Of a stretch of 64,000 nucleotides of DNA, positions 45,961 through 56,969 are shown in pieces. The notes beneath the pieces are model-generated. The model was not told where the DNA came from, did not search any database, and saw only the letters and a program-made list of their open reading frames with translations. Made by a program: the position numbers and the translations under genes. The DNA is from Megamerina dolium (taxonomy: Eukaryota; Arthropoda; Insecta; Diptera; Megamerinidae). Where the stretch lies: assembly GCA_963854835.1 (NCBI GenBank), contig OY978530.1, positions 35,416,639 to 35,480,638 on the forward strand, written 5' to 3'. Position 1 is the first letter of the stretch. Each line of letters opens with the position of its first letter.

Positions 45961-46332
45961 TTATGGCAGAATTGTAAAGCTAGTCCAGATTTGAATAAAA
46001 TTACAAATAATCAAAATTTTTACTTATAACTAAGTATGGCAACGATTAATCATTTCATTAAAATATTTATTTACATTGCAGCACGATGACAAGATGGCGT
46101 CTGCGGTAAAAGTTGTGCTCGGAACGAACAGTACGCGGAAATAACAAAATCAAGTTTCATAAAAAAACATTTCTTGAAAATAAAATATTAAACGTTTCAC
46201 AAACGAATTCATTTTTAGTACTTCGAGTAAAAAAAAAGCAAAACAATCTAAATAAAATTATTTCAGGGTTGCTATTGCTTATGTATTATTTTGCTGCATG
46301 TCAAAATAGAAATATTGGGTTAGCAAGTAATT
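45961..46332. other. AT-rich spacer, nothing recognised
   Basis: No motif. The 83-codon frame at 46113-46364 is Asn/Lys/Leu-rich and runs into antisense mariner sequence. Confidence 0.5.
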
Positions 46333-46641
46333 TCATATTGGAATCCAAGTATCAAGCTTTTTAACGAGTGTCATACGTTTTAATTGTTTTTCAATTGCTG
46401 TATGTGACACATTTAGCTTTTCTGTTATCTCTCTTACATAAAGATCCGACTCGACTATGGCTTTAATTTGATCATTATCTAGCTCATCTGGTCGACCTAT
46501 TCGTTGGTCACCTTTGAAAGAAAAATCTTTTGAACGAAATTTGTCTAACCAATTCCGAAATGGTCTTTCTTTTAACGCTGGGTTTACACAAGACAATTGA
46601 AAATATGTATTAGTATGTAAGAGTTTCGCGAAAGTCACCAA
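46333..46641 (-). pseudogene. mariner transposase N-terminal fragment M4
   Basis: 102 open codons, minus strand: FRNWLDKFRSKDFSFKGD, RIGRPDELDNDQIKAIVESD, then VREITEKLNVSHTAIEKQLKRM and VKKLDTWIP. These are the two helix-turn-helix DNA-binding halves of a mariner transposase, with the GRP linker. It ends where the catalytic domain should begin; a stop or unrelated sequence follows. The single-frame survival is notable for a fragment, but no start or terminal repeat is seen. Confidence 0.85.
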
Positions 46642-46730
46642 TAAGAGTGGACGTCTTTCTTTTGATTTTTAGAAAAAAAAAAAAAAACAAATAAAATAAT
46701 AATATAATTTGCAAACATTTTGTTTATAGT

Positions 46731-48344
46731 ATGAGTGTTCAGCGCTCTCCTCTCCGGCAACGGCAATCGCCTGTTAACGTGTGTGTAAACAATAATTTGC
46801 AATCACCCGCGCAAACCCCTCCGATAAGTGCATTATCAAATAAAACAGTTGATACACACTGCACAAGTGAAAGTAACAGTGCAAATCTTTTGCCTGCACA
46901 TATTAAAAATTCATCAAATTTTGCAACAACAATAAATACAGACAAAAAAAATAATTTGTTCTATCGTGATATACTATCTCCCTCTATACCGTGGAGTGTA
47001 CAATGTGCTTCTCCTGCTGTAACACCAACAGCTACAACATCAAAGCAATCAAATAACGGCACTTCTACTGAAGTACATGACCCAGTAGTTAAAGCAACTA
47101 GTGCGATGACTAATAAAGAACCAGTTGCTGTTCAAACTGGTATTGATCGCTACATTACTGTAGTAAAGCGAAAGAGAAGTCCGCAAAATTCAAAACAAAT
47201 GAATTCAACTAAAATTCAAAAACAGAACACTGTCCCTATTAGTTCGGAAAATAGATACGCTCTGCTTTCAGGTGATGAAAGTGACGAAAATATTATCTCC
47301 AAGAAAAATTTCAAACCCCCACCCATTTTCTTGAGAGAACGCAACTCAGATAAGTTGATTTCTAGAATTACAAGTCTTATAGGACCAAAGAATTTCCATG
47401 TTGTTCCTATTCGCAAAGGCCAAATTGAGGAAACAAAAGTGCAAATCTATATCGAAACTCATTATCGCAAAGTAATAGCGGAATTTGATGCTGTAAAAAA
47501 GAATTACTACACATATCAGCTAAAAAGTAGTAAGGGCTTAATCGTTGTACTCAAAGGCGTCGAACCCAACGTTGATATTAACGAAATCAAACTTGCCCTC
47601 CAGGAAGAAGGGTTTCAAGCCAAAACAGTATTCAACATCCTCAACAAGAGCAATATACCTCAACCGTTATATCGTATTGAGCTTCAGCCTGAAACAAAAC
47701 CCCTAAAAAAAGGTGAAGTACACCCCATATATAAAATTCGATATTTATTGCATCGCAAAATCACAATCGAAGAACCCCATAAGAGAACTGGACCTCCTCA
47801 GTGCAGCAACTGCCAAGAATATGGACATACTAAGACATATTGTACCCTGCCAGCTGTTTGTGTGATTTGTGGAGATCTCCATAAATCAAACATATGCCCA
47901 AAATCTAGAGGCGATGCTAGCATGAAAAAATGCAGCAATTGTGGAGGTAATCACACCGCAAATTATAGAGGTTGCCCAGTATATACAACCCTAAAGCTAA
48001 ATTTCTCCGCTAGCAATCAACCTCTAAAACCAGTTGAGCAAACTCAGATAGCCAACTCAAATAAGAGACAAAATATTGATGCAACACAATTCTTCTCTGC
48101 AATCCCAAACAAGAATCAAACCAATTCATACGCTAGCGTGTTAAAACAAAACCCACACCAACAAAGCAATGTAAATAATGAGCAGAAACACTCACTGCCC
48201 ACCCAACAGCCAAGTACCCTTGAACATTTGCTTCAAACATTGATTCAGAATATGAACCAATTCATGAACTCAATGCAAACAATGATGCAAGAAATGATGA
48301 AAAATCAATCGATGTTACTCCAAACATTGCTATCCAGACCATGA
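46731..48344 (+). CDS. Jockey ORF1 (Gag-like RNA-binding protein), intact
   Basis: 537 codons without interruption. A Ser/Thr/Asn-rich N-terminal third contains KRKRSPQNSK. A PRE_C2HC-like region lies at about 255-350 (LIVVLKGVEP, GFQAKTVFNI, PLYRIEL). Three zinc knuckles follow at about 358-420: CSNCQEYGHTKTYC, CVICGDLHKSNIC and CSNCGGNHTANYRGC. The C-terminus is Gln/Met-rich. ORF1 coats the LINE RNA. The ATG at 46731 follows the leader; the TGA at 48342-48344 overlaps the ORF2 ATG (ATGA). It is the longest intact reading frame of any LINE in the window. Confidence 0.93.
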   Translation: MSVQRSPLRQRQSPVNVCVNNNLQSPAQTPPISALSNKTVDTHCTSESNSANLLPAHIKNSSNFATTINTDKKNNLFYRDILSPSIPWSVQCASPAVTPTATTSKQSNNGTSTEVHDPVVKATSAMTNKEPVAVQTGIDRYITVVKRKRSPQNSKQMNSTKIQKQNTVPISSENRYALLSGDESDENIISKKNFKPPPIFLRERNSDKLISRITSLIGPKNFHVVPIRKGQIEETKVQIYIETHYRKVIAEFDAVKKNYYTYQLKSSKGLIVVLKGVEPNVDINEIKLALQEEGFQAKTVFNILNKSNIPQPLYRIELQPETKPLKKGEVHPIYKIRYLLHRKITIEEPHKRTGPPQCSNCQEYGHTKTYCTLPAVCVICGDLHKSNICPKSRGDASMKKCSNCGGNHTANYRGCPVYTTLKLNFSASNQPLKPVEQTQIANSNKRQNIDATQFFSAIPNKNQTNSYASVLKQNPHQQSNVNNEQKHSLPTQQPSTLEHLLQTLIQNMNQFMNSMQTMMQEMMKNQSMLLQTLLSRP

Positions 48345-50620
48345 GTTGTCTCAAGATATGCCACTGGAACGCCAACGTCTTAAGCCAGCACCGTTTGGAG
48401 CTAATTCAATTCCTTGAATCCAGCCAAATCGACATAATGATGATATCTGAGACCCATTTCACTGACAAAAATAGCTACCAAATACCATATTACAAACTGT
48501 ACACCACAAATCATCCGCATGGTAAGGCACGCGGAGGAACTGCCATATTGATAAAAAGCAGAATAAAACATCATGTTCTTGAAGATTTTAGTAGCGTCTA
48601 CTTGCAAGCAACATCTATATGTCTGGAAGAATACATCTCTAAGCTAGTAATATCTGCGATATACTGTCCCCCAAGATACAGTATTACCGAACAGCAATAT
48701 AAAGAATTTTTCTCAACTCTTCGTAGCAAATTCTTGGTTGCTGGCGATTTCAACGCCAAACACACTCACTGGGGCTCCCGATGAATAACTCCAAAAGGCA
48801 AAAGACTATGTTCAATCATCACTAACCACGGCTACGATGTTATTTCAAATGGTCAACCGACATATTGGCCGACGGACAAGAGGAAAATACCCGATCTCAT
48901 AGACTTTGGAGTCGCCAAAGGTTTGCAGATGGAAAATATCTCCACAGAGTGTAATTATGATCTATCATCTGACCACTCACCCACGGTAATATCTATAAAA
49001 TCACCAAGCCCCCAAAGCAATTGCGTTAGAAAGAAAATAGACTGGTTAAAATTCAAGAAATATATAAATTCCCATCTTCCTCTGAGTACTGTATTAAGAA
49101 ATGGACACGATGTAGACTCAGCACTCGAAAAATTCAACCAGCTGCTCTCATTAGCTCTCAGCTCAGCCACCTGCACAAAGGTATGCATGCAATCAAACTA
49201 TAGCCCATACACACCAGCCGACATTGAATTGCTAGTAAGACAGAAAAGAAGACTCCGAAGACAATGGCAAGAATTCAGATCACCGAATCTGAAAACACAG
49301 CTACAGCACTGCACTCGAAAGTTAAAGCAAGCCTTAAAAAATAAAAACAACAAAGAGTTAGAAGAGCACATAGCGAAATTAACACCTGGTGAAGCGTCAG
49401 ACTACTCTTTGTGGAAATCAGCAAAAAAATCAAATCGGCCAATTCTCACTGATTCCCCCATCCGTTTGAGTGACGGTAATTGGGCTAGAAGCAACTGTGA
49501 GAAGGGTTTGGCTTTTGCAAACCACCTAAAAAGTGTGTTTACACCCAATTCACCCTCTTCACAGTCCTCATTACCAATATTAACTTCTCAACCTTGCTCA
49601 ATAACGCTCAAAATTAAAATAAAGGACATTCAAAGCAATTTATAAAGATTTAAACCCAAAAAAATCACCTGGTCCAGATAAAATTACCGGTAAAATGATA
49701 AAAGAGCTACCTCCGGCTTCAGTAATTCATCTGAGGCACATTTTCAATGCTATCCTTCGTATTAAACACTATCCCAAATGCTGGAAAACTTCAAAAATTA
49801 TTATGATAGCAAAACCAGGAAAAGACCCTACAAAAGTTGCATCGTACAGACCTATCAGCCTCCTGCCTCTACTCTCTAAAGTATTCGAAAAGCTACTTGT
49901 CATGAATATAACTCCATTTATTAATCTCAACCAACTGATTCCTCAACATCAGTTTGGATTTAGAAAACAGCACGGCACAATAGAACAAGTCCACCGCATT
50001 GTAACTCTGATAAGGAACACTTTTGAAGAAAAAAAGTATTGCTCAGCTGTCTTTCTTGATATCACTCAACCTTTCGATAAAGTATGGCACGATGGCCTTA
50101 TTTACAAACTCAAACTATTACTGCCTGCAAATGTCTCCTCATTGCTTAGTAGCTACCTCACGAAAAGACAATTTCTCGTACATCACAAGGATTACACAAC
50201 AAATCCATTGGATATTCACGCTGGCGTTCCTCAAGGAAGCGTTTTGGGTCCCTTACTGTATCTCTTATACACTTCAGATATGCCCAACAATAACTATACA
50301 TTCATATCGACCTTTGCTGATGATACGGCAATATTGTGCTCTCGCTCTAACCCCATAGCACCGCATCTCCCTCAAATATCGAAAAATTGCAGCGTATACA
50401 ATCCAAGTGTCTGCGAATTATTGTAAACGCTCCTTGGTATATGAGGAACGTTAACATCCATCGAGATTTAAATGTACCCACAATTTCTGAGGAAGTTGCA
50501 ATGTCCTGCAGAAGCTACATTCAAAAATTACACAATCATCCGAATCCCTTTGCTAGGCAATTGTTGCTGAGCACGGGGCATCGTCGATTAAAAAGAAAAG
50601 ACACACTGAATATGCTGTAA
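48341..50620 (+). pseudogene. Jockey ORF2 (endonuclease and reverse transcriptase), broken
   Basis: The endonuclease starts at 48341: ICHWNANVL, MMISETHF and VAGDFNAKHTHWGS. A TGA at 48782-48784 interrupts it in frame; it continues to 49645 (SSDHSPTVISI). A frameshift at about 49600-49645 moves RT to 49695-50426: YRPISLLPLLSKVFEK, HQFGFRKQHGT, AVFLDITQPFDKVWHDGL (Pro where J1 and J3 have Ala), GVPQGSVLGP and FADDTAIL. After SNPI about 350 bp present in J3 are missing, and the C-terminus is out of frame (50387-50620). Confidence 0.92.
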
Positions 50621-50777
50621 AATTGCTACATCTCGCGACTCACCAAATTGTGATGGAACGTAGGGGATATCACATAATTTTATTTAGTTTGTAAGATTTG
50701 AATACTTATTGTTAGTTTCTTGTATTTAAGAAAGATTCAATAAAAAAAAAATAAGCTAACAAAAAAAAAAAAAAAAA

Positions 50778-51041
50778 GTTGTCAAAGAAGAAAAAAATTG
50801 TTTGTGTAATATAGGCGTCCAGATAATTATAAAGACAATACACTTTTCAGCAACCGCTGTTAGAATCGTTTCGCATGAATTTCTTGCTCTTATTTGATTT
50901 GATTTTTGCCACGTCACCGAATTGTCCATTTTACTGAAAACTCAAAAACAGTGACGAAGACAATGAGCGAAATGTGAATGGATTAGTAAAAAGTGTGAAT
51001 GTATTGATATTGTTTTGGTAAAATTATCTTGTGTAATCACG
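50778..51041. other. Spacer between J2 and RTE copy C
   Basis: 264 bp of AT-rich sequence with no recognised feature. Confidence 0.5.
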
Positions 51042-51082
51042 GCGGCTGAAGTGAGTGGCGAAAATCTCCTCGGTTAGAGGTT

Positions 51083-52471
51083 GTGCGTTGGGTTTGGGAC
51101 CCGCCACATAAAAAACCCCCCCCAATGAAAAAAACAAATATGCCTCGGATAAGGACTACCGCTTTTGTTGATGACCCCCGCAAACGAAAAAAGGACCATG
51201 ATTTACGGATATGCACCTGGAATGTCCGGTCCCTTTATAGGGAGGGTGCCTCTATCCAGCTGGTTGATGTCCTCGAAAAATACAGAGCTGACATCACCGC
51301 TCTCCAGGAAATGCGATGGACAGGACAGGGCTGCTCCAAAAGAGCGTCCTGTGACATCTACTACAGTTGCCATGCTGAAAGGCACGAATTAGGATGTGGA
51401 TTTTTGGTCAGCAAGAGACTACGACATCTTGTCTCACAGTTCACGCCTTTGAACGAACTGCTGGCCACAATCCGCATCAAGGCAAAATTTTTCAACATCA
51501 GCCTTATATGTGCCCACGCTCCGACGGATGAGAAGGACAATGTGACCAAGGAGAGCTTCTTTCAGCGCCTCGAAGAAGCTTATGACCGCTGCCCCCGCCA
51601 CGATATCAAAATCGTGCTTGGCGACTTTAATGCCAGGGTGGGCAAGGAAGGTACCTTCGGTCCAACTGTCGGAAAATTCAGCCTCCACCAGAACACCTCC
51701 GATAACGGAATGAGGCTGATCGACTTCGCCGCAGCACGAAACATGGTAATTGGTGGTACCAGATTCCAGCATCTCGACATCCACAAAGCGACATGGCTGT
51801 CTCCAGATCATCGTACAAGAAACCAAATTGATCATGTGGTGATTGACGGAAGGCATGCTTCCAGTGTGATGGACGTGAAATCAATCCGTGGTGCCAACAC
51901 CGACTCGGATCACTACCTTGTTGCAGCTAAGGTGCGCACACGCCTATGTGTCGCAAATAACAAGAGAAGTCCCACACAGAGAAAGCTCGACGTCAGTAAG
52001 CTGCGATCACCAGAGACAGCAGATGCATTTTCCACTCGACTATCGGATCTGCTTATGCAGAACACTCCCCAACTTGATGATACATGCGCACGGTGGACAC
52101 ATATATCCCACTCCATGACTACTGCTGCCGAGGAGGTAATCGGTTACTACCGGCCTCTGAGGAATGAGTGGTATGATCAGGAGTGTCGCGACGCTACCGC
52201 AGAGAAAGACGCTGCCTACAGAAGAACCCTGCATGCAGGCGCAACGCGAGCTGTTAAGGAGCGGTATAGAGAGAAAAGGAGTGCAGAGAGACGTCTTTTC
52301 AGGCGCAAGAAGAGGGAGTTGGAAAGACGTGAGTGTGAGGAGATAGAGATGTGTACCGACAAGAATGAGACTCGAAAATTCTTCGAAAAGATCAAGCGCC
52401 TAAGTGGAGGTTTAAATCCCGGAGCCTCTTCTTGTCGTGATGGAAATGGGAATCTGGTTACAGATGTCTAG
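51083..52471 (+). pseudogene. RTE copy C endonuclease and linker, up to in-frame TAG
   Basis: 462 codons. The natural start is likely MKKTNMPRIRT or MPRIRT at 51125-51140, since upstream codons lie in leader sequence. APE-type endonuclease motifs: ICTWNVRSLY (Asn), ALQEMRWTG (Glu), CAHAPTDEKDN, VLGDFNARVG (Asp and Asn), NQIDHVVI, and TDSDHYLVAAKV (Asp-His). A basic linker follows (RSAERRLFRRKKRELERR). It stops at TAG 52469, but the same frame stays open beyond for RT. Copy B has the same TAG. Confidence 0.93.
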
Positions 52472-54103
52472 AGTGTACTGAGCCTATGGAGGGAACACTT
52501 CTCCACGTTACTGAATGGCGATGCTACGAGCAATTCCGCCAGTGGAGGAGAATGCCCGATAACCCCAATTACAGATGATGGTGTTGATGTTCCACCACCC
52601 GACTATGACGAGGTTGAAACGGCCATTTTAAGGCTGAAGAACAACAAAGCTGCAGGTGCTGATGGCCTGCCTGCCGAGTTGTTTAAGACCGGAGGCGATG
52701 AGCTGCTCACCCGCATGCACCAGCTCATAAGCAGAATATGGTCGGATGAAAGCATGCCTGATGATTGGAGGCTCAGTGTTCTCTGTCCTGTACATAAAAA
52801 AGGAGACCCCACAATTTGCGCCAACTACCGTGGAATAAGTCTCCTGAGCATCGCATACAAAGTTCTATCGAGCGTACTGTGTGAAAGGTTGAAGCCTATG
52901 CTCAGCAACCTGATTGGACCTTATCAGTGTGGCTTCAGACCTGGTAAATCCACCATCGACCAGATTTTCACACTGCGCCAAATCCTGGAGAAGACCCAAG
53001 AAAAACAGATCGACACACACCACCTATTTGTTGATTATAAAGCCGCTTTTGACAGTCCGGTAAGGGATTACCTCTACGCAACAATGTCTGAGTTCGGTAT
53101 TCCTGCAAAGCTCATTCGACTTTGTAGAATGACACTGCATAACTCTCGTTGTGCAGTGAAAATTGGGAAGGACCTCTCCGCACCGTTTAATACCGAACGG
53201 GGTTTCAGACAAGGTGATTCGTTATCGTGCGACTTCTTCAATCTTATTATGGAGAAAATAATACGAGCTGCTGATCTACGACATAATGGCACTATCTTCA
53301 ACAAAAGTGTCATGCTGTTAGCGTATGCCGACGATATTGACATAATCGGCATGAACACGCGAGCAGTCAGTGCAGCATTCTCAGAGTTGGAAAGAGAGTC
53401 GCGTCGGATGGGTCTCACGGTGAACGAGGGCAAGACGAAGTATCTAGTGTCAACAAACAAAGAGTCCCGGCGTCTTGGACAGCACGTCACTGTTGACAAC
53501 TACGCTTTTGAAGTAGTAAGGGACTTTGTCTATCTTGGAACCAGCATTAACAGCAGTAATGACGTCAGCTTGGAGATCATGCGTAGGATAACTCTTGCTA
53601 ACAGGTGTTACTTTGGGCTGAGTAAGCAATTGAAAAGTCGAGCCCTCTCTCGAAGAACGAAAACTACACTCTACAAGTCTCTCATCATGCCTGTCCTAAC
53701 ATATGGCGCTGAAGCCTGGACAATTTCCATCTCGGATGAGCGAATGCTTGGAGTTTTCGAGAGAAAGGTCCTACGCAGGATCTTTGGACCTATTTGCGTT
53801 GGTGGCGAGTACCGAATAAGGTACAACCATGAGCTGTACGAGCTATATGCCGATATTGACATAGTAAAGCGCATCAAAATCCAGCGGCTGCGCTGGCTAG
53901 GTCATGTCGAGCGAATGAAAGAACACGCTCCAGCTAAGAAGGTGTTATATTCGGAACCCGCTGGAGCACGACGCAGAAGAGGAAGACCAAACCTCCGGTG
54001 GAAAGACCAAGTACTGGAGAACCTGACGGCGCTTGGAATTTCTAACTGGCGCCAGCTAGCGAAGAACAGAGATGGCTGGCGAAGCATGTTATTTTCGGCC
54101 TAA
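52472..54103 (+). pseudogene. RTE copy C reverse transcriptase, after in-frame TAG
   Basis: Same frame as the endonuclease and open to 54103. RT motifs: NNKAAGADGLPAELFK, CPVHKKGDPTICANYRGISL, YQCGFRPGKSTIDQ, FVDYKAAFDS (first Asp), GFRQGDSLSCDFFN, MLLAYADDIDIIG (catalytic Asp pair) and LGTSIN. The C-terminal region has LTYGAEAWTIS and RLRWLGHVERM. The domain looks complete. A separate ATG at 52679 lies inside the RT fingers and is unlikely to be a natural start. Confidence 0.93.
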
Positions 54104-54151
54104 ATCGATATTCGGTTGTTATGGTCACATAAGTAAGTAAGTAGTAATCCC

Positions 54152-54344
54152 TGCGCTGGCTAGGTCATGTCGAGCGAATGGAAGAACACGGTGGAACTTG
54201 GTGGAAAGACCAAGTACTGGAGAACCTGACGGCGCTTGGAATTTCTAACTGGCGCCAGCTAGCAAAGAACAGAGATGGCTGGCGAAGCATATTATATTCG
54301 GCCTAAATCGATAGTCGGTTGTTATGGCCACATAAGTAAGTAAG
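54152..54344 (+). mobile_element. RTE 3' fragment D
   Basis: 193 bp of RTE 3' end (matching 53891-54143 of copy C with about 70 bp missing inside) and its own (TAAG)n tail. TAATCCC on each side (54145-54151 and 54345-54351) looks like a 7-bp target duplication. It is thus a separate, strongly 5'-truncated insertion next to copy C. Confidence 0.8.
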
Positions 54345-54351
54345 TAATCCC

Positions 54352-54464
54352 CAAATAAGGTTTCCTCACCATACACATCACGTAAAACAGCTTGCACTAA
54401 CCTGTGTGCTTTACCGAAATAAAAAAAGAAAAATTTGATGAAAATACTCGTTTTGCGCTCCATA
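54352..54464 (-). pseudogene. mariner-like N-terminal fragment M5
   Basis: Minus strand from an ATG at 54464: MERKTSIFIKF, a hydrophobic piece, then AHRLVQAVLRDVYGEETLFG. The pattern resembles the first helix-turn-helix of mariner transposases (a Met-Glu-x-Arg start and a VYG-[DE]-[DE]-x-L segment). It stops at the RTE fragment D junction. The call is tentative. Confidence 0.45.
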
Positions 54465-54964
54465 TTCAAACTGACGCCAAAGTAATACCAAAAAAGATTG
54501 CCATTTAGTTGGTATTTCAGTACCAGCCGAACGACTTTCTTCAAAATCTGGTGCTATGTTCCAAAAAGCGGAACCGTTTAACAACAACACAGTTATCAAA
54601 ATTACTGTAAACATGGTTAAACAATAATGATATTCATCTAAACGTTTATATTTCTGAAACTTGTTTACACACATTGTTCGATGAACTAACCTTGTGAAAT
54701 ATTCTTGTAACATAAAGAGTTCTCAACTAAACGGGATTCTTCATGCATTCGCTTAAATTTACGCACTGAAATCTTTGCCCAAACATACACAATTTGTGTA
54801 AACCACTTCTCATAGAAAATTTGACAACTGTTTTACGAACTCGTAAGCTTATGAGGTTCACGTGGTTTACGAGACATTTAAATGAGTGCTTAGACGAAAA
54901 CCCCTAATATATAATTATTATTAATTTTAATAATTTTAATTTTATTTAACATTAAGATCTCTTT
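54465..54964. other. AT-rich spacer
   Basis: No recognised gene. A 100-codon minus-strand frame (54713-54411) with one hydrophobic segment has no family match and overlaps M5 in another frame. It is best treated as fortuitous. Confidence 0.45.
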
Positions 54965-55920
54965 ATGATCTGACGGCTTTGCTGGAATTTAGGGACGTAA
55001 CCTGGGTCTATTGGGGATCTGGTACCTAGAAACGGCCTCAAGCCGTGCGTTAGGTCAGACCTCCCCAACATTCGCGACGGCCTCTCTAAAGAGATCTGCC
55101 GGACGCTGGTCCGCGCAGGACATTATTTTGATGCGTCCTTGATGTCATTCAGCATCTCTGCAGCAAACGATGGAGCCAGGGCTTATCGCCAAGATATGCT
55201 TGTATATTCGAAGGAAACTCATCTCCACTAGAGGCCATTGCTCAAATGGCAGTGCTCCATCTTCATGGTTCCTATCAACGACGGCATTGATAAGGTGGTT
55301 CTTTGCTAACTTCTTTGAATTAACTTCACTGTTGCAGGTGATCGAAGCCGTAGTCTTAGCCTTTTTTAGCTTAGATAGCTGCTCTTCTTGCGAGCGTTAC
55401 CGGTAGGACGCAAGTCCAGAAGAACGGACCACAGAGATAATGCTTCTTGCCCACTCCAGATATTCTTTTTCTCTCACTGAGAGCTCTGATGCGGGACGCC
55501 ACCGAGCTTTTTAGTAATTCTGAATGCGGCTCGTCTTTCCCCATGTATAGGAAGAGACCCGCTAATTGATTTAGCGCGAGCCCTCAAATAAAAGTTTCAG
55601 CAGAGGTTGATGGAGCTAAGTCCAAAGGGGATGTGGCTGCTCAACCCGGAGTCGCAGCCTTTGTGAGCGCCCTAGCAGCAACGGGTCTTGATATGGTGGT
55701 TACGGAACTTTTGGTGACTTGCGCTGATTTCTTCGATTCCAGTGGTTTAGTGAACAGAACTGGAGTGCTCCCATACGTTCATACGCGACCGCTTACCCTA
55801 CGTATCAGGCGTCGAGTTCTAATTATGAGGGACTCGGAGATCATGCGGAGTAGAGCTCGATACTTTGGAAAATTACTTTCTGAGGCGAATAGGTATCAGA
55901 GAGGCTCCGTTAAAATACAA
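54965..55920 (-). pseudogene. LINE ORF1 (DUF4780-like), inverted copy
   Basis: Minus-strand counterpart of 24350-25285, with the same stops and frameshifts apart from a few substitutions (for example CTCTCTAAAGAG here against CTCTTGAAGAG there). The rest of the LINE is absent: at 54964 unrelated AT-rich DNA begins. Plus-strand frames (55170-55406, 55633-55929) are the same shadows as at 24310-25039. Confidence 0.75.
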
Positions 55921-56969
55921 CCAATATAAACCTTCGACTGCAAACTACCCAGTAGTCATGGAAATGCATAACTCGGTTGGGGGAAAGATTTTATCGACTC
56001 CGAGGTCTATATAAGTAGTGTTCTGGTAATTATCAGGATCCCTCAAGCAGGATGTAACGCACTGGCGGTATTGGTCAGATTGAGACTAGCGCCCTATATA
56101 GTGTTACAGCTGTATTGCGCATATTCTAACCCTGCAAAAATGCAGATGTGCAAATACACCTGACCGTCCGCACACCCGCACATACACACTGCCACATATC
56201 TGCACACTTGCTTGACCACACACACACACGTACTCGCATTAATAAAAATAGAATCAACAAGAAGGCATACGTAGAGCGGCCCACCGGCCGCTTGTTGTGA
56301 TGAGGCTTGCCTGAAGTTGTTGTTGTTGTGCTGGATGCTGATGCATGCAATATGATGTGGTTGTCTCCTTTGCCCATATTTTTGAGGCACAATAAAAATA
56401 ATAAATAAATTAAGCACACACTTCGGATTTTAATTAATGTCACAATATTTATTTAATTTATTACAATTGTTAATTCAAAGCAATTTAAAAACTTTAAAAA
56501 AAGTTATAGAAAATGAATAATTTAAGTGATGGGAATTATTAACGAGAAAAGGAAAAATTGAACAGAGCGCGCACTGCTACCACTTGGGAGAGATCAATAA
56601 TTAAGTAATGTATTTTCCAAAATGGAAAATATGTAAAATGAAAGAGAGCAAGAGAGAGAAAAGTGGGGAATGGAAGAAATGAGAAGGGAACTACCAAACT
56701 CGGTGATGCCAGTTTGCCCACCCACCCCTAATCTCAATAACAATAAAATAAAATATTAATAAAATAAAATATATTATTAAAAAAAAATATAATAATAAGT
56801 AATAAAAATAAAGAGATAAAGGAAAACTTCAAACCAAACTTAGAAGTATATTAAAAAATAAGACTTAAAATATTACAATTTAAGAGTAGGAGAGAGGGAA
56901 TATGTTTCTTGAAAAGAGTATAACAATCTCACAGAATAACAATCATGAAAAGATTTGTATTCGATCTAC
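55921..56969. other. Non-coding part of the duplicated segment, inverted copy
   Basis: Counterpart of 23281-24350, nearly base for base. It includes the CA-rich run (56220-56232) and AG-rich run matching those in copy 1. Confidence 0.6.

Larger units (their letters stand above)
46690..50777 (+). mobile_element. Jockey-clade LINE J2, near full length
   Basis: Plus strand, ORF1 (46731-48344), ORF2 (48341 to about 50620) and a poly-A end near 50760-50777. The 5' boundary is not certain; the leader between the A-run at about 46675 and the ORF1 start is short. ORF2 has one nonsense codon, one frameshift and a roughly 350-bp deletion in the RT/C-terminal part. J1 and J3 are shorter copies of the same family. 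Confidence 0.92.
51042..54143 (+). mobile_element. RTE non-LTR retrotransposon, copy C (best preserved)
   Basis: Plus strand, 5' truncated by about 250 bp relative to copy B (homology begins at GGCGGCTGAAG), and ending in (TAAG)n at 54131-54143. The single long frame is interrupted only by a TAG at 52469-52471. Target duplication is unclear: GTAATCAC before the start resembles TAATCCC after the tail. Confidence 0.94.

Noticed and set aside
51032..54151. Target duplication for RTE copy C (GTAATCAC against GTAATCCC)
   Set aside because: The match is imperfect, and the right-hand sequence is already explained as the duplication of fragment D.
54411..54713. 100-codon minus-strand frame with a hydrophobic segment, considered as a receptor exon
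   Set aside because: No receptor signature, no splice context I can support, and part of it overlaps a mariner-like reading in another frame.
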